In this document: positions 9,601 through 14,135 of the stretch, in pieces | Layout of the letters: every line of letters starts with the position of its first letter | How positions within the stretch are numbered: position 1 is the stretch's first letter | Assembly (NCBI GenBank): GCA_045647345.1 | Contig: JAZRMG010000049.1 | Coordinates: 1 to 20,686 of the forward strand | Direction of reading: 5' to 3' | DNA length: 20,686 nucleotides | Source: UBA1189 sp045647345 | GTDB lineage: Bacteria > Bacteroidota > Bacteroidia > Bacteroidales > Bacteroidaceae | The notes under the pieces: model-generated | The model's input: only the letters and a program-made list of their open reading frames with translations | Told to the model about the DNA's origin: nothing | The model's database searches: none | Position numbers and translations under genes: made by a program

Positions 9601-10485
9601 TCCAACCACACTACAGCCTACATCTAAGCCTATTTTAGCATTTGAAAGGTCGGTTATTGATGAATTTACCTTGAAATCAGCTTTTGCCATGAGACTTCCA
9701 TCCAGTCCAATGGTTACTGCACCTATTTTCTTTTCTACCTCATTCAGTTTCCATCCAGCAGCAAGTTGCAAACCATTAGATGTTGGTTTAATCTCCCATT
9801 GCTTGTCTATAGAAGGAGCTTTGGCAGGCACTCCACGCCTTACACGATACATCGTTCTTGCCTGGGCTATGGCAGAGTCTTCTTCAGCGGTATAGCCCCC
9901 AACTCCCGAGTACAACAACTCTTTATAGTAGCTCTCTAGCGGAGCCATATATTCGTCTCTTACAATCACCGTTTCATTTCCCTCGGTATAAACTTCGGCT
10001 ATGGTTCCAACGAATCCACAACGCAGAGGTTCCTCGAAAATATTACATACAGTCTTCTGTCCCACTACAGGCAAGGGCAAGGGAATGTCTTTCGAGAAGT
10101 ATATCGCCATATTACCATCCACTTTTGTGATGTAAGGGAAATACTCTCTGGTGATCACAAACACACCCGGTTGCATCACCGGTTCGGGCTGATACATCAC
10201 GATGCTGTCTATCGTCTGCATCACCACATAAGTAGAGTCGTTATACACACCACCCTTTATCTCCATACCCACGGGTGAGTAGTACTCATTACCCAATGTA
10301 TCGAGTGCGGTGAAGGTGATCTCCCATTCGTTACCTTCTTCAAAGTTGATGTTTACCTCCTCACCACGCAGGATATACATGATACCCGGGTCAAAATCCT
10401 CTTCCAACCCCTGTGCCTTCATTTGAGGTATAGCCACCCACAGCACCGCTACCATGGCTACGATATATTGCATAGTCCGTCTCAT
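6661..10485 (-). CDS. Large exported protein with four C-terminal fibronectin-III-like repeats
   Basis: 1274 residues from the ATG at 10485 (a GTG at 10488 is an alternative). The ATG overlaps the upstream stop by one base (TGATG), which indicates coupling. Residues 1-25 are a Sec signal peptide ending MKAQ. Residues 26-230: unrecognised. Residues about 230-480: glycine- and beta-rich, with alternating strands (GAVTIGLDGSLMAKADFKVN, GELDGKAKIIFGFEGELNVG) that look like a repetitive beta structure. Residues about 500-830: further unrecognised beta domains. Residues about 830-1240: four tandem FN3-like modules; the last three end in TFKT or FTT after a tyrosine-rich strand (NTEYCFRVYIY, TTYYYKGVL, GTEYCYRALIY). 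No enzyme motif is seen. It is likely a surface or periplasmic structural or binding protein. The region coding for residues 230-480 is visibly AT-richer than either end. Confidence 0.85.
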   Translation of the reverse strand: MRRTMQYIVAMVAVLWVAIPQMKAQGLEEDFDPGIMYILRGEEVNINFEEGNEWEITFTALDTLGNEYYSPVGMEIKGGVYNDSTYVVMQTIDSIVMYQPEPVMQPGVFVITREYFPYITKVDGNMAIYFSKDIPLPLPVVGQKTVCNIFEEPLRCGFVGTIAEVYTEGNETVIVRDEYMAPLESYYKELLYSGVGGYTAEEDSAIAQARTMYRVRRGVPAKAPSIDKQWEIKPTSNGLQLAAGWKLNEVEKKIGAVTIGLDGSLMAKADFKVNSSITDLSNAKIGLDVGCSVVGNLAGNIGIEEKDKVRILGIATKKEDLPFNSKFNIGAGMYLDWSAASKFIIEGEVEAKMTYSLEINKFELTRSFNLGQEGNGKFAVTGELDGKAKIIFGFEGELNVGKYYNTKLNAGIIYPEITGKMKAWYTPEDYSDEITPAKLLENYKKFDEGNRVTNGIGAYYGAEAGFDTIVFKFKASDIEKPKAATRADDGMLSTEFTSFDLSSDETSLKGKLFGIEVEGKLGLDGKTWEFTAKYGDLEGTVKGVRKDGYWTISRIGSSNSATKYWFNYEYHFVYGLNKEKSKYTVGITEGDNRRYGIQIKGENRVLFPHKLHLWTYDHETKKWDKKDVGKIEALPKKIAEFNPAVSLRRGGTYTVMPVYGIPMIDDVDIYMSDKAIIDSMLIPYDQFLTGAKMKDFNTLTITGNIDDLMISDLKKGKKVEAGYTVLDNNGGLVYYEAFDLDNFGHTIFDIDIDATGWEPGEYKVVLSQKVGNHEEVNSDPVTFERLDMGAPILQAINHSEDISFTKGLTFRADVMEAPDADDKFGFEILKWNTETVVAEKSALGSECMKDDNTFELTYTGSDLTPSNTYEVRAFTIRNQGKKLYSQDSYEFVAPSPIFDIKALVEYEAVTLMAVVPKNVVNPSNPENIPSYVKLQFELIEKENLIDGDWEMTDTDDILQIDAKVLGSGEVWGLSRDVTGLEDNTEYCFRVYIYVSKDKLLYSDTQTFKTKDTYGLKYSTDVNARKATINATCTDYAAKKDNARVRFYCSTSKSAVERGSESCIIVEDNEIESKTASVVVEGLDPETTYYYKGVLMFEEKNEQGNITTREKPGTVAKFTTPDPYGIETNDAVVEDAMVTLKATISASAKAEMESGNYNTIYAAFDLVAKEHESDLKQGTASTNVTRITDLTQDGVNISVDVYLEPGTEYCYRALIYVDGKEYYGATKTFKTLEYDGGLIPLVRKYRPDASAPWVPIVVKAEERHLAIPLKELIKE

Positions 10486-10997
10486 CACTTCTTTATTTTA
10501 AGGGTATGTTCGTTTACTTTAGCTATATATATTCCATCGCCAAGGAATCCGAGGTTCACCGCATAGGGTTCCTCCACCACTCCGCTATATACCACATGTC
10601 CTTGTGTATTCGCGATGGTGATTCGTGCACCTTCCAGCGTGTGGTGCACCTTCAGTTCACCCAGTTTATATTGCAGTTTCGATGCATGCACATCGTCTTC
10701 TATTGTCGGTGTGTCAATATCCACATGCTCCGTATCCTCCACCAGTTTCATGATGGCTATCTCCTCGCGACGGAACTGGTAGAAGCACTCCTTGCCCGTA
10801 ATGTCTACCACGAAGTAGGCAGCAGTGCCACTACCTTTGGCATACGAGTGCATCTTCGAGCCGTGCTCGATGGGTATCTCATACGTGTTGCCGTCGTGTA
10901 GCTTCAGGTACACGTGGCTGTACATCTTCGGCTCCTCCTCAGCCCAGCCGGCTATAGCCAGTCCAAGCCCTAGGATCAGTGTCGATAGTCTTTTCAT
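10485..10997 (-). CDS. Small exported protein with a C-terminal sorting-domain-like (T9SS type A-like) module
   Basis: 170 residues. Residues 1-19 are a clear Sec signal peptide (MKRLSTLILGLGLAIAGWAE). Residues 28-85 contain HVYLKLHDGNTYEIPI, a beta-rich opening common in Bacteroidales exported proteins. Residues about 124-170 (ARITIANTQGHVVYSGVV, then GDGIYIAKV and a Lys-rich end KIKK) resemble the type IX secretion C-terminal domain. Similar tails also occur in Bacteroidales without an obvious T9SS, so actual use of that pathway is an inference. It is the first gene of the four-gene cluster, with a good -7 box 36 bp upstream, and its stop overlaps the next start. Function unknown; it may be a partner of the FN3 protein. 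Confidence 0.8.
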   Translation of the reverse strand: MKRLSTLILGLGLAIAGWAEEEPKMYSHVYLKLHDGNTYEIPIEHGSKMHSYAKGSGTAAYFVVDITGKECFYQFRREEIAIMKLVEDTEHVDIDTPTIEDDVHASKLQYKLGELKVHHTLEGARITIANTQGHVVYSGVVEEPYAVNLGFLGDGIYIAKVNEHTLKIKK

Positions 10998-11032
10998 ATC
11001 CGTTGTATTTGTTAATAATTGCCTATTTATTA

Positions 11033-11040
11033 CAAAAGTA
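11033..11040 (-). promoter_or_regulatory. -7 box for the exported-protein/regulator operon
   Basis: The minus strand reads TACTTTTG, a full TAnnTTTG match, 35 bp before the ATG at 10997. It is followed by an AT-rich leader. No clear -33 box is seen. It is the only strong promoter found for the cluster running down to 3234. Confidence 0.6.
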
Positions 11041-11101
11041 CCTAAACAAGTCTTTCGCGGTTAGGACAAATCGTGCAACTTTAACCTATTTTTCTGATGA
11101 A

Positions 11102-11202
11102 AAAGTCCTATCCGGGGAAATAAGAAATAGGACTTCTTCGACATTTCCAAGAGGATATATATTATATAATAATATATAATGCGTGTCGGAAAAGTCCTAT
11201 TT
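11102..11202. repeat. Large AT-rich dyad with three copies of AAGTCCTAT
   Basis: AAAGTCCTAT occurs at 11102-11111, inverted at 11126-11135, and again direct at 11191-11200. The second and third copies are part of a longer inverted repeat (about 11125-11143 against 11184-11202, 17 of 19 bases by hand). It encloses a nearly palindromic AT-rich core around 11155-11180. It lies downstream of the M15 stop and could form a large hairpin. There is no gene in 11041-11227. Confidence 0.6.
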
Positions 11203-11227
11203 TAGTGTGTAGCCGCGCTCGAAGCGC

Positions 11228-11635
11228 CTAACCGATCACCTGGTACCTGAGGTCGCCGGGCACGTAGGAGATATGAATCCAGCGCCCGTTGCCTTCCCAA
11301 ATCAATTGAGTGAACCGTATGCGTCCCTCCTGCAACATCTGCTCTATCATCTTGAACAGGCGGCGGTGGTCGGCGCGGTTGCCACAGATGATGTCCGCCG
11401 CGCAGCCGAGGATATGGTGGCTATACTTGGCACCGCCTACCAGGGCGTTGAGCTGCTTGCAGCGGTAGCCGCTGCTCACCACGATAGGCTCGCCCCACGC
11501 TTCGCGTATAGGGTCTAATAACTGGTCTACTAATACGTACAACAGGTGGTAGGCACACTTCGATGGGCGGTTGTCGATGCCCTCGCGCAGCGCCGTGGCG
11601 CTGGCGCACAATTCGGAAACACTAAAATATTTCAT
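11228..11635 (-). CDS. M15 family peptidase (D-Ala-D-Ala carboxypeptidase / endolysin-like)
   Basis: 135 residues, a complete single-domain enzyme of the phage-type M15 group, which cuts peptidoglycan cross-bridges or stem peptides using zinc. The motif S-x-H-x-x-G-x-A-x-D is intact (Ser72, His74, Gly77, Ala79, Asp81) after SSGYRCKQLNALVGGAKYS. The third ligand is probably His121 in WIHISY. There is no signal peptide, so the enzyme needs a holin-like route or lysis to reach its substrate. Many Bacteroidales carry this gene next to smalltalk, HU-related and DUF4248 genes, as here; some annotations call it N-acetylmuramoyl-L-alanine amidase. It is the most distal gene of the minus group, with 139 bp of repeats between it and the tiny ORF. 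A small hairpin (GCGCT-CGA-AGCGC, 11215-11227) follows the stop directly. Confidence 0.88.
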   Translation of the reverse strand: MKYFSVSELCASATALREGIDNRPSKCAYHLLYVLVDQLLDPIREAWGEPIVVSSGYRCKQLNALVGGAKYSHHILGCAADIICGNRADHRRLFKMIEQMLQEGRIRFTQLIWEGNGRWIHISYVPGDLRYQVIG

Positions 11636-11689
11636 TGAATAGACTTGTGAACTTTTTTATTCACGATAATTCGCGGGTAATTTGTGATA

Positions 11690-11763
11690 ATTCATGTTTA
11701 TTTTTATTGACACGAATTGCCATGAATTGCCCATAAATTCCCATAAATAATTTATTGTGTTAA
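11690..11763. repeat. Degenerate about 10-bp AT-rich direct repeats before the M15 gene
   Basis: On the minus strand related units follow one another: AATTTATGGG, CAATTCATGG, CAATTCGTGT. The rest of 11636-11774 is AT-rich, with variants such as GAATTATCGTGAAT. No gene or clear promoter was found in this gap. Confidence 0.5.
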
Positions 11764-11774
11764 TTTACGTACGA

Positions 11775-11834
11775 TTACGCGATAAGCGTAAGTGCGCCGC
11801 CGAGGAGCAGCAGCGCACGGAGGAAGGTACTCAT
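11775..11834 (-). CDS. Possible 19-residue hydrophobic microprotein after smalltalk
   Basis: ATG at 11834 and TAA at 11775-11777 encode MSTFLRALLLLGGALTLIA. This has the shape of a single membrane helix with one arginine near the N-terminus. Only 3 bp separate it from the stop of the smalltalk gene, so translational coupling is possible. GC-rich codons inside an otherwise AT-rich gap support coding, but an ORF this short can arise by chance. No family is known to me. If real, it and smalltalk would be two small membrane peptides just before a peptidoglycan hydrolase. Confidence 0.4.
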   Translation of the reverse strand: MSTFLRALLLLGGALTLIA

Positions 11835-11837
11835 AGC

Positions 11838-11927
11838 TTAGACGCAACTTGCTATGCCCAAGGCGCCAGCCAGGGCAGTGAGTACGGTGATTACAATCTT
11901 AAGGACTTGTTTCCAATTTACTTTCAT
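11838..11927 (-). CDS. Smalltalk family peptide (29 residues)
   Basis: A 30-codon frame from the ATG at 11927 to the TAA at 11838. It begins MKVNWKQVLKIVITVLTA and ends GIASCV. The basic, Trp-containing start followed by one hydrophobic helix matches the NCBI smalltalk family, a very short Bacteroidales peptide named for its size and usually found between HU-related and M15/amidase genes, exactly the context here. The function is unknown. The single helix with a short basic N-terminus suits an inner-membrane peptide; the C-terminal IASC looks like a lipobox, but a Cys one residue from the end would be odd for a lipoprotein. Holin-like or toxin-like roles are speculation. Confidence 0.85.
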   Translation of the reverse strand: MKVNWKQVLKIVITVLTALAGALGIASCV

Positions 11928-11958
11928 TGTGATTAGAGTTTAGTGTTTAGTGTTGGGT

Positions 11959-12066
11959 TGTCATTCTGACATAGCGAAGCGGAGGAAGAATCTCGCAGTG
12001 TCTCACGCAAGCATTTTGCATAGTTCATGCGCGAGATCCTTCCTCCTTATAGTCGTCAGGATGACA
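11959..12066. repeat. Palindromic intergenic repeat of the GTCATTCTGA...GAATCTCGC type
   Basis: The left arm (11959-11996: GTCATTCTGAC, then GGAGGAAGAATCTCGC) is answered by its inverted form at 12031-12066 (GCGAGATCCTTCCTCC, then GTCAGGATGAC). The loop is about 34 bases. This resembles the widespread REP-like element found between genes in many Bacteroidetes and other phyla. It fills the HU-smalltalk gap. Confidence 0.75.
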
Positions 12067-12110
12067 TCATGCGGAAGGTTTTCGTCATCGTTAACGTCTT
12101 CGTTAGTTTC

Positions 12111-12129
12111 GTGCCACATCGAGTGGCAC
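12111..12129 (-). terminator. Hairpin just after the HU-related gene
   Basis: GTGCCAC-ATCGA-GTGGCAC is a perfect 7-bp stem that starts 5 bp after the HU-related stop. There is no T-run, so it may attenuate rather than end transcription into smalltalk. Confidence 0.45.
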
Positions 12130-12134
12130 AGAAA

Positions 12135-12551
12135 CTATTCCTTCACCTCCGATACAAGGCGGTTCAGCGCGAGTTTGCTGGCAATCTCCTTCTTCAGCTT
12201 CGCCTCAGGACGGAAGAGGATGCGGTGTCCCTTGATCTTCGAAGAGGGGACGAACTCCTTGTCGCTGAGGTCCTCGGCGGTGAAGCACTTGCTCTGGAGC
12301 GAGATCTGGAAGCGGCCCAGGTCGTTGAGCACTACGGCACGGCCGGCGAGCAGCGCCTTGGTGATGAAGAGCTTGATCACGCCCAGCACGGCCTGTGCGT
12401 CGGGTTTGGTCACGGTGGTGGCCAGGCTGATGTCCTCGGCCAGCTCCTCGAAGTCATAGTCGTTGGCCTTGATGGCACGGCATGAGTAGTAGTTTACTCC
12501 TTCCACCCCATTGGGGTTCTTACATTTCTTTACTGCATAGTTTACGCTCAT
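12135..12551 (-). CDS. HU-related DNA-binding protein (Bacteroidales histone-like type)
   Basis: 138 residues. HU-family proteins bind and bend DNA as dimers. The extended Bacteroidales form is seen here: an N-terminal strand segment (MSVNYAVKKCKNPNGVEGVN, then YYSCRAIK) precedes the HU fold. The fold has the helical part at about 34-70, then the LNDLGRFQISLQSK beta region (75-88), a shortened arm containing SSKIKGHRILFRP (103-115), and a C-terminal helix. It is not the housekeeping HU, being longer and placed in an accessory module. It is the first gene of the minus group, with a good -7 box about 76 bp upstream, and may regulate the divergent promoters next to it. The family is certain; the target is unknown. 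Confidence 0.92.
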   Translation of the reverse strand: MSVNYAVKKCKNPNGVEGVNYYSCRAIKANDYDFEELAEDISLATTVTKPDAQAVLGVIKLFITKALLAGRAVVLNDLGRFQISLQSKCFTAEDLSDKEFVPSSKIKGHRILFRPEAKLKKEIASKLALNRLVSEVKE

Positions 12552-12626
12552 AATGGTTAAGAATTAAAAGTTAGAAATTAAGGGTTAAAACTGGTGTAAG
12601 TGATCTGCTAGCTGTCATTTACGATG

Positions 12627-12634
12627 CAAAGTTA
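12627..12634 (-). promoter_or_regulatory. -7 box for the HU / smalltalk / M15 group
   Basis: The minus strand reads TAACTTTG followed by CA, a full TAnnTTTG match. The leader to the ATG at 12551 is about 70 bases. No clear -33 box. Confidence 0.6.
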
Positions 12635-12651
12635 CTACATCCTCCATCCGT

Positions 12652-12661
12652 GCGGTACCGC
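12652..12661. promoter_or_regulatory. Perfect palindrome GCGGTACCGC upstream of the HU promoter
   Basis: A 10-bp perfect palindrome 18 bp upstream of the HU -7 box, where a repressor or activator could act. No factor is recognised. Confidence 0.35.
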
Positions 12662-12680
12662 CAGTGTCCGCAGTTGAGCG

Positions 12681-12703
12681 TTGCAGAAAACTATTTTCTG
12701 CAA
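12681..12703. promoter_or_regulatory. Operator-like dyad in the divergent control region
   Basis: TTGCAGAAAA-CTA-TTTTCTGCAA is a perfect 10-bp inverted repeat with a 3-base centre, midway between the two divergent promoters. No T-run follows, so it looks more like a dimeric regulator site than a terminator. Confidence 0.55.
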
Positions 12704-12717
12704 GGCACAAAAAAGAA

Positions 12718-12748
12718 CTGAAAACTTGCGTATCTCGCAAATTTTCAG
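12718..12748. promoter_or_regulatory. Second dyad overlapping the DUF4248 promoter
   Basis: CTGAAAACTTGCG and CGCAAATTTTCAG pair at 12 of 13 positions around TATCT. The dyad covers the -33 element and ends where the -7 box of the DUF4248 promoter begins, so a bound protein would block it. Confidence 0.5.
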
Positions 12749-12756
12749 TAACTTTA
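12725..12756 (+). promoter_or_regulatory. Promoter for DUF4248
   Basis: CTTG (12725-12728) and TAACTTTA (12749-12756) are spaced by 20 bp, a near match to the TTTG/TAnnTTTG consensus. The leader of about 58 bases before the ATG contains four CCTTAA-type repeats. Confidence 0.55.
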
Positions 12757-12819
12757 TGCTACCTTAGCGGTCCTTAATAGCCTTTAATGACCCTTAATCA
12801 CCCTTAACAAAGAAGCACT

Positions 12820-13014
12820 ATGAACAAGACCACCCTTGCCCGCCAGTATTTCCCCGATGCCACTCCGCAGAGTGCGCTGCGCATGCTCAACCGCTACATG
12901 CACCGTGCCGTGGGGCTCCTCGATGAACTCACCCGCGCCTTCTACCGCCCCGATGACCGCCACCTCACCCCTCGCCAGGTGCAGATCATCTATGCCTATC
13001 TGGGAGAGCCGTAG
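12820..13014 (+). CDS. DUF4248 domain-containing protein
   Basis: 64 residues, the whole length of a DUF4248 protein. It starts MNKTTLARQYFPDATPQSAL and ends RQVQIIYAYLGEP, both typical. The fold should be small and helical, with the appearance of a winged- or AlpA-like DNA-binding protein, though no function is proven for the family. In Bacteroidales it is regularly encoded opposite the HU-related/smalltalk/M15 group and next to DUF3987; here DUF3987 lies 3.7 kb further along the same strand. The strong inverted repeats just upstream make this protein or the HU-related one candidate regulators of the divergent promoters. A GGTTGAGGG-type repeat begins right at its stop. Confidence 0.9.
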   Translation: MNKTTLARQYFPDATPQSALRMLNRYMHRAVGLLDELTRAFYRPDDRHLTPRQVQIIYAYLGEP

Positions 13015-13110
13015 GTTTATGGTTGAGGGTTTATGGTTGAGGGTTGAGAGCCTATAGTATTTATAGTGTCTATAGTACCTATAGCATCTATAGAGTCTAT
13101 AGCATCTATT
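13014..13110 (-). repeat. Composite repeat A: GGTTGAGGG-type units then six CTATAGnnn 9-mers
   Basis: From the DUF4248 stop, GGTTTATGGTTGAGGG-type units run to 13050. CTATAG or TTATAG then recurs every 9 bases from 13052 (nnn = tat, tgt, tac, cat, agt, cat), ending near 13110. Read on the minus strand the order is CTATAG array, then CCCTCAACC array, as in copies D and E. Confidence 0.9.
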
Positions 13111-13147
13111 GTTATCATCACCGTCATCTCAGTTTCTATGCTCGCAT

Positions 13148-13179
13148 CTTGCATTTCTCCCCGCGGTTTCGTAACTTTG
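13148..13179 (+). promoter_or_regulatory. Promoter for the four-helix-bundle gene
   Basis: CTTG (13148-13151) and TAACTTTG (13172-13179) are spaced by 20 bp, an excellent -33/-7 pair. The predicted transcript would begin at about 13186 and carry a 9-bp repeat array in its leader. Confidence 0.65.
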
Positions 13180-13194
13180 CGGTGGATATAGGTT

Positions 13195-13268
13195 TTATAG
13201 ATGCTATAGGTCCTATAGATCCTATAGACCCTATATCTACTATCACTACTATCCATACTATTACTATA
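13195..13268. repeat. Repeat B: 9-bp CTATAGnnn array in the leader of the four-helix gene
   Basis: TTATAGATG, CTATAGGTC, CTATAGATC and CTATAGACC follow in register. Decayed CTATnnnnn units at 13231, 13240, 13249 and 13258 keep the 9-bp phase. No CCCTCAA part is present here. Confidence 0.85.
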
Positions 13269-13280
13269 CCCCCCACCGCC

Positions 13281-14062
13281 ATGAACAAACCAGAGAACCC
13301 GAAGTCGCAAGAGATCCAGGAGATTCCGCAGGAGCTGCAGAGCATCTTCCGTCGTGTCCCAAGTGGCAGGAACTGTGGTTTTACCAGAAGTCAGAGGTGC
13401 TGTATCAGATGACCTACGTCTTTTGTGAGCGTTTCTTGCCTCGTCATGGCGATCGCACGGTGGACCAGATGCGACAGGCGGCGCGTTCAGGCAAGCAGAA
13501 TATTGTCGAGGGCTCCGAGGATGGGAAGACCTCTACCGCGATGGAGCTCAACTTGCTTAATGTGGCTCGCTCGAGCATAAGCGAGCTGCGCCTCGACTAT
13601 GAGGACCACCTCAAGGCTCATCATCTGGCCGTGTGGACACCCGCCGACGCACGCTTCCAGCCTATGCAGGACTTCACCAAGGTGCACAATAAGTTGGCCG
13701 AATATGAGCCCTACTTCATGCGCTGGACGGCCGAGGAGATGGCCAACGTGGGACTCACCCTCTGCTACCAGGTGGATGCGATGATGAACAAGTATATGGC
13801 TGCTCTCGAACGCCGCTTCGTGGAGGAGGGCGGCATCAAGGAGCGCATGCACAAGGCACGCACCGGCTACCGCCTCAAACAGGAGGAGCAGCTCCGTGCT
13901 CTGCAAGAGGCTGTGCCCCAGCTCGAAGAGCAACTCGCTGTAGCCCAGGCCGAGGCCAAGCATTGGCACGATGCCTACGATGACCTGCGACAACGCGCCC
14001 TGCGTGCCTACCACGAGCAACAAGCCGAGATAGAGCGCCTCAAGGCTGCGCTGCAAGGGTAA
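13281..14062 (+). pseudogene. Four-helix-bundle suffix domain protein, interrupted by a -1 frameshift
   Basis: The gene starts at the ATG at 13281 (MNKPENPKSQEIQEIPQELQ...) and is in frame to about 13358. From there the family-like sequence KWQELWFYQKSEVLYQMTYV continues in another frame to 14062. Adding one C to the CCC at 13358-13360 gives the expected VPKWQEL junction. Restored length is about 260 residues. The domain (YQKSEVLYQMTYVFCERFLP, RQAARSGKQNIVEGSEDGKT, and ISELRLDYEDHLKAHHL) is the four-helix bundle related to S23/IVS and Avd proteins, in the longer suffix form. The C-terminal 70 residues form an added coiled coil (EEQLRALQEAVPQLEEQLAV). The 221-residue downstream part, from a Met or Leu near 13397, could still be translated. 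A genuine mutation, a slipped assembly base and programmed frameshifting all remain possible. Function of the family is unknown. Confidence 0.75.
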
Positions 14063-14067
14063 GGGGC

Positions 14068-14135
14068 TATGGTTTATGGTTGAGGGTCTATGGTTGAGGG
14101 TTTATGGCCTATAGCATCTATAGCATCTATCCCTA
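14068..14135 (-). repeat. Composite repeat C between convergent genes
   Basis: GGTTTATGGTTGAGGG-type units (14071-14107) are followed by CTATAGCAT twice and CTATCCCTA, again in 9-bp register. The copy sits 5 bp after the four-helix stop and touches the stop of the duplicated membrane protein. Orientation is the same as copy A. Confidence 0.85.

Noticed and set aside
13052..13268. CRISPR array
   Set aside because: The period is 9 bp with 3 variable bases; there are no long repeats, spacers or cas genes.
13044..13412. A 122-codon frame encoding a Tyr-Ser-Ile repeat peptide
   Set aside because: The first half is translation of the 9-bp CTATAG array across a promoter; only the part from 13281 is a real coding start, that of the four-helix gene.
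13281..14062. Diversity-generating retroelement, because the four-helix protein is Avd-like
   Set aside because: No reverse transcriptase, template repeat or variable repeat is visible nearby.
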